From: Caldilineales bacterium | GTDB lineage: Bacteria > Chloroflexota > Anaerolineae > J102 | Reading direction: 5' to 3' | DNA: 52,056 nt | Assembly (NCBI GenBank): GCA_024102915.1 | Contig: JAGFJG010000128.1 | Coordinates: 1 to 52,056, forward strand | Shown: positions 43,803-50,938 of the stretch, piece by piece | Layout: each line of letters begins with the position of its first letter | Numbering within the stretch: position 1 is the first letter of the stretch | Made by a program: the position numbers and the translations under genes | Notes under the pieces: model-generated | Seen by the model: only the letters and a program-made list of their open reading frames with translations | The model's database searches: none | Told to the model about the DNA's origin: nothing

Positions 43803-44186
43803 TTGCTCAACATCGTGATCATCGGCCTGGGCGGATTCCTGGGCGCAATCTCGCGGTTTCTGGTGGCCGGGATTGTACAGGATTGGTCGGGCAGCATTGC
43901 ATTTCCTTACGGCACACTCGTCGTCAATCTCACGGGCTGTCTGCTCATCGGCTTTCTGAGCGAGATGGCGGCAGCCTATGGATTCTTCAGCCCCCAGACT
44001 CGACTCTTTCTCATGGTCGGGTTTCTGGGGTCATTTACCACTTTCTCCACGTTCGAGAACGAGGCGTTATTCCTCGTCAAAAGCGGCGACACGACTCTGG
44101 CGTTGGTCGATCTGGCCGTGCACGTGCTGTCGGGATTGGCCGCCGTGTGGTTTGGCCAGACACTGGCGCATTTGATTTGGAGGTGA
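43803..44186 (+). CDS. crcB: Fluoride ion exporter CrcB/Fluc
   Basis: This 127-residue protein with four membrane segments shows IGLGGFLGAISRFLV, YGTLVVNLTGCLLIGFL (the conserved Asn pore region), and FLGSFTTFSTFENEA (the phenylalanine box and G-x-x-T-T-F-S-T-F). It forms a dimeric fluoride channel protecting the cytoplasm from fluoride. The TTG start is strongly supported by AGGAGG at 43791-43796. The DUF190 gene follows 3 bases after its stop, a widespread pairing. The upstream gap has a small hairpin but no convincing fluoride riboswitch. Confidence 0.93.
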   Translation: MLNIVIIGLGGFLGAISRFLVAGIVQDWSGSIAFPYGTLVVNLTGCLLIGFLSEMAAAYGFFSPQTRLFLMVGFLGSFTTFSTFENEALFLVKSGDTTLALVDLAVHVLSGLAAVWFGQTLAHLIWR

Positions 44187-44189
44187 TCG

Positions 44190-44546
44190 ATGATGACTTT
44201 GCCTCGCGAAGGCTGCCTTTTACGCATCTTCATCGGCGAAAGTGATCGCCATGAAGGGAAACCGCTGCATGAATGGATCGTGCTGCGCGCCCGCAGCGAA
44301 GGTCTGGCCGGAGCCACCGTACTGCGCGGGATAATGGGCTTTGGCGGGCGCAGCCGCATCCACACCACGAAAATCATGCGCCTTTCCACCGACCTGCCCC
44401 TGGTTATCGAGATCGTGGACACCAGGGAAAAGCTTGAGGCGTTTTTACCGCTGATCGACAGTGCGATCACCCAGGGTCTGGTAACCATGGAAAAAGCGGA
44501 GATCAAGTTTTATCGCAACGGCCCGCCCGATGCGCAAACCCCATAA
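44190..44546 (+). CDS. DUF190 protein (CrcB-associated)
   Basis: The 118-residue protein has the DUF190 pattern: LRIFIGESDRHEGKPLHEWIVLRARSEGLAGATVLRGIMGFGGRSRIHTT, then LPLVIEIVDTREKLEAFLPLID. The ferredoxin-like fold resembles PII signalling proteins. These proteins commonly accompany crcB, but their biochemical role is not established; a regulatory, ligand-sensing role in fluoride export is inferred. It is in the same transcript as crcB. An ATG one codon later is equally possible as start. Confidence 0.88.
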   Translation: MMTLPREGCLLRIFIGESDRHEGKPLHEWIVLRARSEGLAGATVLRGIMGFGGRSRIHTTKIMRLSTDLPLVIEIVDTREKLEAFLPLIDSAITQGLVTMEKAEIKFYRNGPPDAQTP

Positions 44547-44576
44547 AAATACCCCGAGAGGATGACTCGGGGTATT
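44543..44576 (-). terminator. Rho-independent terminator after tRNA-Glu
   Basis: On the minus strand a perfect 11-bp stem (AATACCCCGAG with CTCGGGGTATT, loop of 7, plus coordinates 44548-44576) runs into TTTTTATGG. On the plus strand the same hairpin follows the DUF190 stop by one base but lacks a T-run, so it serves mainly the tRNA. Confidence 0.8.
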
Positions 44577-44582
44577 CGCCAG

Positions 44583-44655
44583 TGCCCCCAAGGGGCTTCG
44601 AACCCCTGTCTTCAGCTTGAAAGGCTGACATCCTAGTCCACTAGACGATGGGGGC
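44583..44655 (-). tRNA. tRNA-Glu (anticodon TTC)
   Basis: The reverse complement folds as a complete 73-base cloverleaf. The acceptor stem is GCCCCCA with TGGGGGC. The anticodon stem is TCAGC/GCTGA with loop CTTTCAA, giving anticodon TTC. The T-arm is AGGGG-TTCGAAG-CCCCT. The 3' CCA is not encoded and must be added after transcription. It has its own promoter and terminator. Confidence 0.95.
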
Positions 44656-44669
44656 GCAATGACTCAGGC

Positions 44670-44698
44670 ATTCTAGCAGAGGCTTTTGGTGCGGTCAA
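44670..44698 (-). promoter_or_regulatory. Promoter of tRNA-Glu
   Basis: The minus strand has TTGACC (44698-44693), a 17-base spacer and TAGAAT (44675-44670) preceded by an extended TGC. Transcription would begin near 44663, about 8 bases before the mature tRNA 5' end. Confidence 0.8.
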
Positions 44699-44722
44699 AG
44701 TTGGAGCCGCCTTAACAACAAA

Positions 44723-44731
44723 TGCTATACT
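44723..44731 (+). promoter_or_regulatory. Extended -10 promoter placing the start at the yihY ATG
   Basis: TGCTATACT (44723-44731) is an extended -10 element ending 6 bases before the ATG at 44738. The transcript would begin at or next to that ATG, making a leaderless mRNA. No Shine-Dalgarno is present. Confidence 0.5.
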
Positions 44732-44737
44732 GCCCAC

Positions 44738-45664
44738 ATGAATTTCGCCAGATTTATCCGGTGTTATGTTCAATCAATCGGCGAGGATGAACTCGGTTTC
44801 CGTGCGGGTGCGCTGGCCTATTTCGCCACCTTCTCGATTTTTCCCCTGATCCTTCTCCTGGTCAACGTATTCTCACGTATCTTCGTCGAAAACGAGGACT
44901 TACAACGCTATCTTCAGGCCAGCATTCTAGAGGTCATGCCTGTCGGGGCAATGGGGGTATGGGAGGTCGTGGAAGAGATTCTGATTTCATGGAATGGCGC
45001 CAGCGTCGTTGCTCTTCTGGGTCTTCTCTGGGCGGCGTCAGGGTTTTTCCGGGGATTAGAGGCCACCACCAATCGCATTTTCGGGGCGGAACAGCGCAGG
45101 GCAACCCTATTATCTCGTGGCATTGGCATGATCATGGCTATCCTCGTCGGACCGCTGATTTTCCTGGCCGTCATCCTCAGCGCCTTCAGCCAGGCTTTGC
45201 TGCGGAGCCCGTTCCTGCCCGAAAGCCTGAGACCGCTTCTAGCAACCACATCGAACGCGCTCGTATTCGGCCTGATTTTGTGGCTGGCATTTTTTCTGCT
45301 CTATCATTTCGTCCCCTGGAAACGCCCACAACTTCGAGCGACGGTGTTGGGGTCGGGGGCGGTGGCGCTGACCTGGACCCTGGTTACGCGCGGCTTTATC
45401 TGGTACATCAGCAGTGGTTGGAAAGATTACAGCGTCATCTACGGCTCCATTAGCGCCATCATCGTTATATTCCTATGGTTTTATCTCTCCAACTTTATCA
45501 TCCTGCTTGGTGCAGAATTGACAGCCTATCTGGGCGGCACGAAGAAATGCGATCCGCAGCCCATGGCGCCCCTGATCGAAAAAGCGCTCACCGCTGTGCG
45601 CCTGCCGCTTGAGTCCAAATCTCATTCGGAACCGACTGAAAAACAACAAAGCGTCTCAGATTGA
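44738..45664 (+). CDS. YihY/BrkB-family inner membrane protein
   Basis: This 308-residue protein has six hydrophobic segments and the family marks: GFRAGALAYFATFSIFPLILLLV, LLGLLWAASGFFRGLEATTNRIF, FHFVPWKRPQLRATVLGSGAVALTW (shortly before RGFIWYIS), YGSISAIIVIFLWFYLSNFIILLGAELTA. Once annotated as ribonuclease BN, the family is now regarded as membrane proteins of uncertain function, possibly transporters. The C-terminal ~40 residues are cytoplasmic and polar. It probably has a leaderless transcript and lies divergently next to tRNA-Glu. Confidence 0.88.
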   Translation: MNFARFIRCYVQSIGEDELGFRAGALAYFATFSIFPLILLLVNVFSRIFVENEDLQRYLQASILEVMPVGAMGVWEVVEEILISWNGASVVALLGLLWAASGFFRGLEATTNRIFGAEQRRATLLSRGIGMIMAILVGPLIFLAVILSAFSQALLRSPFLPESLRPLLATTSNALVFGLILWLAFFLLYHFVPWKRPQLRATVLGSGAVALTWTLVTRGFIWYISSGWKDYSVIYGSISAIIVIFLWFYLSNFIILLGAELTAYLGGTKKCDPQPMAPLIEKALTAVRLPLESKSHSEPTEKQQSVSD

Positions 45665-45717
45665 TGGGCTGTGTTTTTACGAATTGCCTATCCGACGAGT
45701 TCCACGATACGCAATAA

Positions 45718-46188
45718 TTATGTCAACTTCAGGATTGTGGGAGTTGTCAGCCGCACAAGTTCGCTGACTGCGATTCGCAACATCGTCCGGTCATCGCCGC
45801 CACCGCCGAAGATGACATCTTTGGCCATCAGGCTGCTGTCCAACAACACGAGCACGAGCTGAACGTGACCAAACGGCGGCACTCCCCCGGCCGGATAACC
45901 TGTCACCTCCACCACCTGCTCAGCCCTGGCCAACTTCACCTGGCGCTTGCCCACCCCGAAGTGGTCGGCCAGTGGCCGCGCCGGAACCGTGGCCGTGCCG
46001 TTGGTGATCACCGCATACGGCTGGCCCGAAACATAAAAGAGCAGCGTTTTGATGATATCGTCCTCGTTCACGCCCAGGGCGATGGCCGCAGCGGCCACCG
46101 TTGGCGTCTCCCCGATATCGGTGATTAGCTCGGCCTCGATACGATTATCGGCGATGAAAGCGGCCAGGTCTTGCGGCGTTCGCATCAT
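45718..46188 (-). CDS. ybaK: YbaK/EbsC-family aminoacyl-tRNA deacylase
   Basis: The 156-residue protein matches the YbaK/ProX editing-domain family: IGETPTVAAAAIALGVNEDDIIKTLLFYVSGQPYAVI, with the conserved Lys in IIKTLLF, then VTGYPAGGVPPFGH, the family's G-x-x-x-G-G-x-x-P-x-x pattern. Such enzymes hydrolyse mischarged tRNA-Pro (Cys or Ala). It is the last gene of the minus-strand cluster from 50239, its start overlapping the clpS stop (ATGA). Confidence 0.9.
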   Translation of the reverse strand: MMRTPQDLAAFIADNRIEAELITDIGETPTVAAAAIALGVNEDDIIKTLLFYVSGQPYAVITNGTATVPARPLADHFGVGKRQVKLARAEQVVEVTGYPAGGVPPFGHVQLVLVLLDSSLMAKDVIFGGGGDDRTMLRIAVSELVRLTTPTILKLT

Positions 46189-46487
46189 TCATCCGGCTCC
46201 ATTGAGAAAGTGAGGGGATAGCCTTCCAGCCGGGCAGCCATGTGCGCTTTGGCGACGCGTTTCTCCGCTTCGGTTTTGGGCAGGACGACGACCAGGGCGA
46301 TGCCACGGAAGTGTGCGGTCAGCGTCACGTGTTCGGCGATTTCGGGCGAAAGCTGGAAGATAGAGCGCAACACGACGATGACGAAATCGAACGGGGTGAC
46401 ATCGTCATTGTGGACGAGCACCTTCCACCCGGGGTCAAGGTCCGTTTCCTCGCGTGCGATGACTTCAGGCAGCGATTCAGTCGACAT
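46185..46487 (-). CDS. clpS: ATP-dependent Clp protease adaptor ClpS
   Basis: The ATG at 46487 (MSTESLPEV) yields 100 residues, the usual ClpS size. It has WKVLVHNDDVTPFDFVIVVLRSIF, the N-degron pocket motif with Asn-Asp-Asp, then TAHFRGIALVVVLPKTEAEKRVAKAHMAAR. ClpS delivers proteins with destabilising N-terminal residues to ClpAP/ClpCP. The gene overlaps the end of the HprK-like kinase by 11 bases and ybaK by 4, so the three are translationally linked. No clpA or clpC is near. Confidence 0.92.
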   Translation of the reverse strand: MSTESLPEVIAREETDLDPGWKVLVHNDDVTPFDFVIVVLRSIFQLSPEIAEHVTLTAHFRGIALVVVLPKTEAEKRVAKAHMAARLEGYPLTFSMEPDE

Positions 46488-47445
46488 GCGTATGAGACAG
46501 GGCCTCCTGTAAAGCGCCGTCAATCAATTCGGGTATGCGCTCGATGTCTGGGGCGAGGTGGAGTTCGAAGGCTGGCGCATTAGCCGCCAGAGCCCGCAGG
46601 GCGGAAAGATGGCCCGGCATGGTTTCGCTATCCCAATTCTCGATGGACAGCCCCACCAGTCTTTGCAGAGCGGTGATCGAGGGCATGGGGGCAAGGCGGG
46701 GGCGTTCCAGATCGTGCACGATTTTCGGGAAAAGCAAAAGGCCGGGTTTGGCGGCTTCCCGCCAGGGCTCAGGCCAGATTTCGTCCGCGGCGAATGAGAT
46801 CTTGGCCGAGGGATGTGCATTCGGGTGAGCGATAGACGCAAGCTGGGGAAACCAGGAAATAGAGTCGGGATAGGCGCTCAACAGTCCCGGATAAGCGCGT
46901 AATTCAATCGCATTCTGAGATATCGGAGCGAGCAGGGGCGAGTCATTCGACACAAGCTGATAGCCGTGGCAAAGCAGGTTAATCCCGGTCGTGGTTTTGC
47001 CAGCGCCGATATCGCCGACGATGACGACGGCGTGATCATCGCGGGCGGCGGTGAAGGCGTGGATGGTGAAAAGCCCGCGGCGGCGCAACAGCGGCGCCAG
47101 TGAAATGATGATCATATCCTCGAACACGCCGTACGTTTTCAGGCCAATTTCGGTCATCACCCCATCCGCCACACCGTCGTCCAGATCGATGTCGTAGCGA
47201 CCCCATCGCTCAAAATGCGCGGTAAAACGCCTGCCCGCCAGAAAGTATGTAAGTCCGGGACGTTGCGCCACAACCGGCGCGGGCGGCGACGCAGGCGTCT
47301 CAGACGCCACTCGCAATCGCAGGAGGATGGGCGAAGCACCTGGGTCGGTGCGACCCTGTGGGAAAGATGACCATTGCCGTTGCCAGCGCCTGATGATGCG
47401 CTCATCTTCGCTTTCCAACTCGATGGGGACGCCATGCAGGTTCAT
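46477..47445 (-). CDS. HprK-like P-loop kinase
   Basis: The start at 47445 (MNLHGVPIELE) overlaps the ridA stop (ATGA) and gives 322 residues. A beta-rich N-terminal domain (~1-120) precedes a P-loop GDIGAGKT (144-151) and LVSNDSPLL, the HPr kinase/phosphorylase C-terminal fold with Asp168 in the metal-binding spot. It is not a classical HprK: the HPr-contact K-loop and signature are not visible and no HPr gene is near. Similar HprK-related kinases occur with PqqD-like proteins in peptide- or glycan-modifying loci, and also in lasso-peptide clusters. A PqqD-like gene exists at 10787. The substrate is unknown. Confidence 0.75.
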   Translation of the reverse strand: MNLHGVPIELESEDERIIRRWQRQWSSFPQGRTDPGASPILLRLRVASETPASPPAPVVAQRPGLTYFLAGRRFTAHFERWGRYDIDLDDGVADGVMTEIGLKTYGVFEDMIIISLAPLLRRRGLFTIHAFTAARDDHAVVIVGDIGAGKTTTGINLLCHGYQLVSNDSPLLAPISQNAIELRAYPGLLSAYPDSISWFPQLASIAHPNAHPSAKISFAADEIWPEPWREAAKPGLLLFPKIVHDLERPRLAPMPSITALQRLVGLSIENWDSETMPGHLSALRALAANAPAFELHLAPDIERIPELIDGALQEALSHTHVD

Positions 47446-47855
47446 GGTTGGGGTTTTCTCGTTTTGTCGCCGACGATGGCGGTGACTTCGATCTCGACCA
47501 GCATTTCGGGATTTATCAGGGCCGCCACCTGCACGGCCGTTGTTGCCGGTTTGACGGCGGCGAAGGATTCTGCGTGGGCGCGCGCCATTTCCGGCCACCA
47601 GCTGATGTCGGTCAGGTAGATGCGGGTGCGCACCACGTCGGACATCGTCGCCCCGGCCTGGGACAAAGCCTGCTCGATCTTCGCCAGAATGTAGCTCGTC
47701 TGAGCGTACAAATCATCGGGCCCCACCACACGGCCTTCTTCGTCCACCGCCGTTGTCCCGGCGACCTCGACCACATTCCCCACGCGCACCGCTCGTGAAT
47801 AGCCGACGATATCCTCCCAGACAGCGCCGGAAGATATATTGATTCGTTCGACCAT
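47442..47855 (-). CDS. ridA: RidA-family (YjgF/YER057c/UK114) enamine deaminase-like protein
   Basis: The protein starts MVERINISSGAVWEDIVGYSRAVRVG (137 residues). Conserved features are VEVAGTTAV, QTSYILAKIEQALSQAGATMSDVVRTRIYLTD and PATTAVQVAALINPEMLVEIEVTAIV, including the active-site Arg in the VVRTRIYLTD stretch. RidA proteins clear reactive enamine/imine intermediates; many Rid subfamily members have other roles. Tandem ATGs at 47858 and 47855 are both possible. The second has better spacing from GAGGAGG (47866-47860); the first would overlap the pyrD-like stop as ATGA. Confidence 0.9.
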   Translation of the reverse strand: MVERINISSGAVWEDIVGYSRAVRVGNVVEVAGTTAVDEEGRVVGPDDLYAQTSYILAKIEQALSQAGATMSDVVRTRIYLTDISWWPEMARAHAESFAAVKPATTAVQVAALINPEMLVEIEVTAIVGDKTRKPQP

Positions 47856-48691
47856 CATTCCTCCTCGTCCGGCAAAAAAGCCAGCGCCCTCGTGCACAAA
47901 TCTTTGGTGGCGAGAGGGTTAGTCCAGACCAGGCTGCGAATTTGTACAGCCGCAGCGCCCAACTCAAGGCACAAAGCGACATCATCCAGGCTGTGCACCC
48001 CGCCAGCCGCTACCAGGGGGACGCCCAAATTCAGCGCCGCCACGTTGCGCAATGCCCGTAAAGTAAATGGCAGCGCCACCGGCCCTCCCAGCGGCGCTTC
48101 CAGTAACACGCCATCCTCGGTCGGGTAAACGGCGGGCGGAGGCGTGCCGACTACGAGAGCGTCGGCCCCGGCGACCGCACAGGTTTCGGCCAGATGAGCG
48201 GCACGCGTGGCGGGCAGTTTGACCAGAATCGGCAGGGTGGTGGCATGGCGCACGGCCGAGATGAAAGCGCTGGCCTCGCCCTGATTGATGTCCTCCGGTG
48301 CGGCCAGTTCGATGCCGCTCACCCCCAGATTTTCCTCCTCCAACCGGGCCGCCATCCATGCCCGCCCGCCGGCATCGCCCTGGGCCAGACTGATAATGAC
48401 CGGCGTCGATGACCGGCGCCATTGCCCGGCCTGGCTGGCGACCAGCCGGGAAAAGCCGGGGTTATGTCCGCCGGTATCGAGCAGAAAACCGGCCGGGAGT
48501 TCCACCCATCGTGGCTGCGGCGAACCCTTGCGCGGGCGCATGCTGACCGGCGCAGTGACGATAGCTCCGAAGTCGTCGGGCTGAAGTCCGGGCGGCCAAC
48601 TATCGCCATTGCCCACAGCGCCGCTCCCGGCCACAATCGGCGAAGAAAGGGCGAGGCCGCGCTTGTTGTTTGGGGCTAATTCGATAGGCAT
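47855..48691 (-). CDS. pyrD: Dihydroorotate-dehydrogenase-like flavoprotein lacking key active-site residues
   Basis: This 278-residue protein keeps the class 1 PyrD scaffold: SSPIVAGSGAVGNGD, FGAIVTAPVSMRPRKGSPQPRWVELPAGFLL, PILVKLPATRAAHLAE, VPLVAAGGVHSLDDV and LGAAAVQIRS for the FMN phosphate site. Several catalytic elements look changed. The Thr-Lys-Gly of the first loop is Thr-Ala-Pro, the Asn-x-Ser-Cys-Pro-Asn loop carrying the catalytic base is replaced by IELAAPEDIN, and the orotate-binding Asn-Thr segment reads GTPPPAVYP. So it may be a divergent PyrD or use another substrate. A PyrK-like subunit is encoded 13 bases upstream, as for 1B enzymes. Confidence 0.7.
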   Translation of the reverse strand: MPIELAPNNKRGLALSSPIVAGSGAVGNGDSWPPGLQPDDFGAIVTAPVSMRPRKGSPQPRWVELPAGFLLDTGGHNPGFSRLVASQAGQWRRSSTPVIISLAQGDAGGRAWMAARLEEENLGVSGIELAAPEDINQGEASAFISAVRHATTLPILVKLPATRAAHLAETCAVAGADALVVGTPPPAVYPTEDGVLLEAPLGGPVALPFTLRALRNVAALNLGVPLVAAGGVHSLDDVALCLELGAAAVQIRSLVWTNPLATKDLCTRALAFLPDEEE

Positions 48692-48704
48692 AGGTCAGGT
48701 TGTT

Positions 48705-49475
48705 TCAACGAAACAGGTCGTTCAGGTCGAACACGGGGCCGCGCAGACACACGCGCCGCCTACCGCCAGCGATGTCGGTAGCGCAGGCCTGGCAAGAGCC
48801 GGTTCCGCAAATAAAGCTGCCGGGATAGAGCGCCTGCACAAATCCAGGACTGAGAAGCACTCGTTGCTCGCGGATATGGTCGGCGACCCGGCGATAGAAC
48901 GACAAGGAACCGGCGATGGCGACCGCATCAGCCCACATCAGCAGATCGGGAAGGATGTCGGTCAGGCGGCCCTGGCGTCCCCGGCTGCCATCAATCGTGG
49001 CCAGACGGTATTCAACGGCAAGGGGGAGACGATTCGCCGGGATCGCCGTGCGCGAGCTGGCGGATTCTGCGGCCAGCGTCACCGAGCAGGGTTGAGCGAT
49101 GCCATGATGGATCAACGGCAGCAATGACCAGGCCCATTCGCCCTCGCCCAGGCAAAGCAGATTACGCACATACGCCCCAATGGCGTACCCAATCCCGACC
49201 GGTCCCAGGATGTCGATTTCGGCGCCCTCGGCCAGGGTGTGCATCCAGGCATGGCCTCGATCACCACCGGGCGGAACCCGGATGACAACCGTATCTGTGC
49301 CGATGTCGATGGGATAATAAGTGCGCCGAAGGTAGGGATCGATGCCCCAACCGGCGCTGATCAGGATAGGTTGGCCCGGTTGCAGCGCCTGCGCCAGTGC
49401 TGGCGACCAGAGGTCGAGTTCCAAATAGACGCCGTCGAGACGCCTGGATGTAATTCGGGCTGTGGTTTGCAGCAT
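48705..49475 (-). CDS. pyrK: PyrK-like iron-sulfur/FAD electron-transfer subunit
   Basis: The 256-residue protein resembles the FAD/2Fe-2S subunit of class 1B dihydroorotate dehydrogenase. It has an N-terminal flavin-binding barrel (LQPGQPILISAGWGIDPYLRRTYYPID), a degenerate NAD-binding central region and a C-terminal 2Fe-2S cluster motif FICGTGSCQACA followed by RVCLRGPVFDLNDL. The usual GGG(V/I)G start of the NAD domain is missing (YVRNLLCLGEGEWAWSLLPL instead), so NAD use is uncertain. It would pass electrons to or from the PyrD-like partner. The Crp-like gene ends 17 bases upstream. Confidence 0.8.
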   Translation of the reverse strand: MLQTTARITSRRLDGVYLELDLWSPALAQALQPGQPILISAGWGIDPYLRRTYYPIDIGTDTVVIRVPPGGDRGHAWMHTLAEGAEIDILGPVGIGYAIGAYVRNLLCLGEGEWAWSLLPLIHHGIAQPCSVTLAAESASSRTAIPANRLPLAVEYRLATIDGSRGRQGRLTDILPDLLMWADAVAIAGSLSFYRRVADHIREQRVLLSPGFVQALYPGSFICGTGSCQACATDIAGGRRRVCLRGPVFDLNDLFR

Positions 49476-49492
49476 CCCTGGCCGTCAGCGAT

Positions 49493-50239
49493 CTAATTGC
49501 CCAAGGCGATCTCGGTCAGCCCATCCGGCGACGTGATCACCACACGGCTGCGCACGCTTGTGACCAGACCCTGTTTGCGAAAGCGGCTCATGACCCGGAT
49601 CGCCGTCTCTACGGTGGTGCCAGTCATTTCGGCGATGTCCTGGCGCGTCAGAGGCATGTCGATAACGATGGCGGACTCATCCTCGCCGTAGGGTCGCCCG
49701 GCCAGGTCGGCTAATCGAAGCAGTGTGCGAGCGATGCGTTGTTCGACCCGGTCAACCGCCAGACTGCGCACCAGCTCGGTTGTCATCCGCAGCCGTCGGC
49801 TTAGCTCTGAAATCACGCCCATCGCCACGCGTGGGTATCGCTCTAGCAGCGAATAGAAATCACGGCGGGCGATGGCGACGACCGCCACTTCTTCGAGCGT
49901 CTGCGCGGTGGTGGAATAGGGCCGGCCATCCAACACAGCCATTTCCCCGATCAGTTGGCCTGGGCCAAGCACTTCCAGCACCACATCCCGGCCATTATCC
50001 GTATGCCGCACCAATTTCACACGTCCGATCCACACGATGTACAAAGCGTCAGGGGGATCACCCTGGAAGAAGAGATAGGATTCCTTGGGAAAGCACTGCC
50101 CATGCAACAAGGGAGCGATATCTTCCCATTCTTCCTCGGTCAGTGAGCGAAACAGAGGGACTTCGCGCGCAACCTGGATCATATTCCACTGTAATTTGTC
50201 CAGGCGCGTGCCTGCTCGACGAGGGAGTGTGTCCACCAT
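49493..50239 (-). CDS. Crp/Fnr-family transcriptional regulator
   Basis: The 248-residue protein has a cyclic-nucleotide-binding-type beta barrel (~28-130), a dimerisation helix and a C-terminal winged helix. The HTH is LTRQDIAEMTGTTVETAIRVMSRFRKQGLV (198-226), presented here as residues LTRQDIAEMTGTTV then ETAIRVMSRFRK. The phosphate-binding cassette reads GEMAVLDGRPYSTTA, where the Arg that contacts cAMP phosphate is not present. The N-terminal Cys cluster of Fnr is missing too, so the effector is unknown. It is the first gene of the minus-strand set through ybaK. A palindrome over its own promoter suggests autoregulation. Confidence 0.9.
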   Translation of the reverse strand: MVDTLPRRAGTRLDKLQWNMIQVAREVPLFRSLTEEEWEDIAPLLHGQCFPKESYLFFQGDPPDALYIVWIGRVKLVRHTDNGRDVVLEVLGPGQLIGEMAVLDGRPYSTTAQTLEEVAVVAIARRDFYSLLERYPRVAMGVISELSRRLRMTTELVRSLAVDRVEQRIARTLLRLADLAGRPYGEDESAIVIDMPLTRQDIAEMTGTTVETAIRVMSRFRKQGLVTSVRSRVVITSPDGLTEIALGN

Positions 50240-50294
50240 AGCTTGAATGTTTGTCTTGCGACGAAAGTAAGGCCTGCGTGATGTGGGGAAGGCC

Positions 50295-50314
50295 TTGTGA
50301 ATATTCTAGCACAA
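50295..50314 (-). promoter_or_regulatory. Dyad TTGTG-N10-CACAA over an extended -10 box upstream of the Crp-like gene
   Basis: A perfect 5-base inverted repeat, TTGTG (50295-50299) and CACAA (50310-50314), brackets the minus-strand TGCTAGAAT extended -10 element (50311-50303). It resembles Crp-type half-sites (TGTG/CACA) but with two extra bases in the centre. Three AGGCCT palindromes lie at 50270, 50290 and 50319. The site would allow repression of its own gene. Confidence 0.45.
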
Positions 50315-50410
50315 CGCCAGGCCTGCACCTAGCGTCTAATGACAGCAAAATGGGTCGTGCGGCTACGGACTCCGGGTTGATGAACACGCTCGCTGTTCAA
50401 GGCAAGTCGC

Positions 50411-50932
50411 CTAGCGATTTTCAGGTTCCAGATTATAAGTCAGTGATTGGATGTACCAGCGCCCGTCCTTTTTCGCAAAACCCCACCTATCGCCCGCTGG
50501 CGAGACCTCCTCACCGATGTGGGTGCTCGATACCGCCTCCGCAGAATCATCCTGGACAGTGAGCGATTGGATTTCGGGTTTGGCGGTCTGTGGATTGCCG
50601 GGAAAAACCAGGACGACGTAGCGGTCCATGATCGCATCGATGCCATGCCACGTGGCGTCATCGTCCTTATAGTCCGGCGTATGATGCGCATCGGTGATGA
50701 AGCTGTCTTCCAGCCAGATACCGGCTAGCAGATCCATGTCCTGATGCAACACGCCCTCACTTTCGGCCACCAACAAGGCGGCGATTGCTTCTTCGTCAGA
50801 TTGCGGTTGCGACGGAACGGGCGAAATGTCTGCGCCCTGGTTCTGGTTTTCCACAGAGCCATCTCGCCCGCCGCAAGACGCCAACATAGCGACGAGGGCG
50901 AGAAGAAGCGCAATGCGAATTGAATAACCCAT
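50411..50932 (-). CDS. Lipoprotein with NTF2/SnoaL-like domain
   Basis: The ATG at 50932 (MGYSIRIALLLALVAML) gives 173 residues with a lipoprotein signal peptide ending in the lipobox L-A-S-C at Cys20. An Asn/Gln/Ser/Pro-rich linker follows. From ~residue 45 a cone-shaped NTF2-like domain is suggested (DEEAIAALLVAESEGVLHQDMDLLAGIWLEDSFIT, GIDAIMDRYVVLVF, then GDRWGFAKKDGRWYIQSLTY). Such domains bind small ligands or are enzymes; the function is unknown. A promoter 6 bases upstream supports this start and a leaderless transcript. The gap between it and the Crp-like gene is 171 bases. Confidence 0.75.
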   Translation of the reverse strand: MGYSIRIALLLALVAMLASCGGRDGSVENQNQGADISPVPSQPQSDEEAIAALLVAESEGVLHQDMDLLAGIWLEDSFITDAHHTPDYKDDDATWHGIDAIMDRYVVLVFPGNPQTAKPEIQSLTVQDDSAEAVSSTHIGEEVSPAGDRWGFAKKDGRWYIQSLTYNLEPENR

Positions 50933-50938
50933 AACGGT

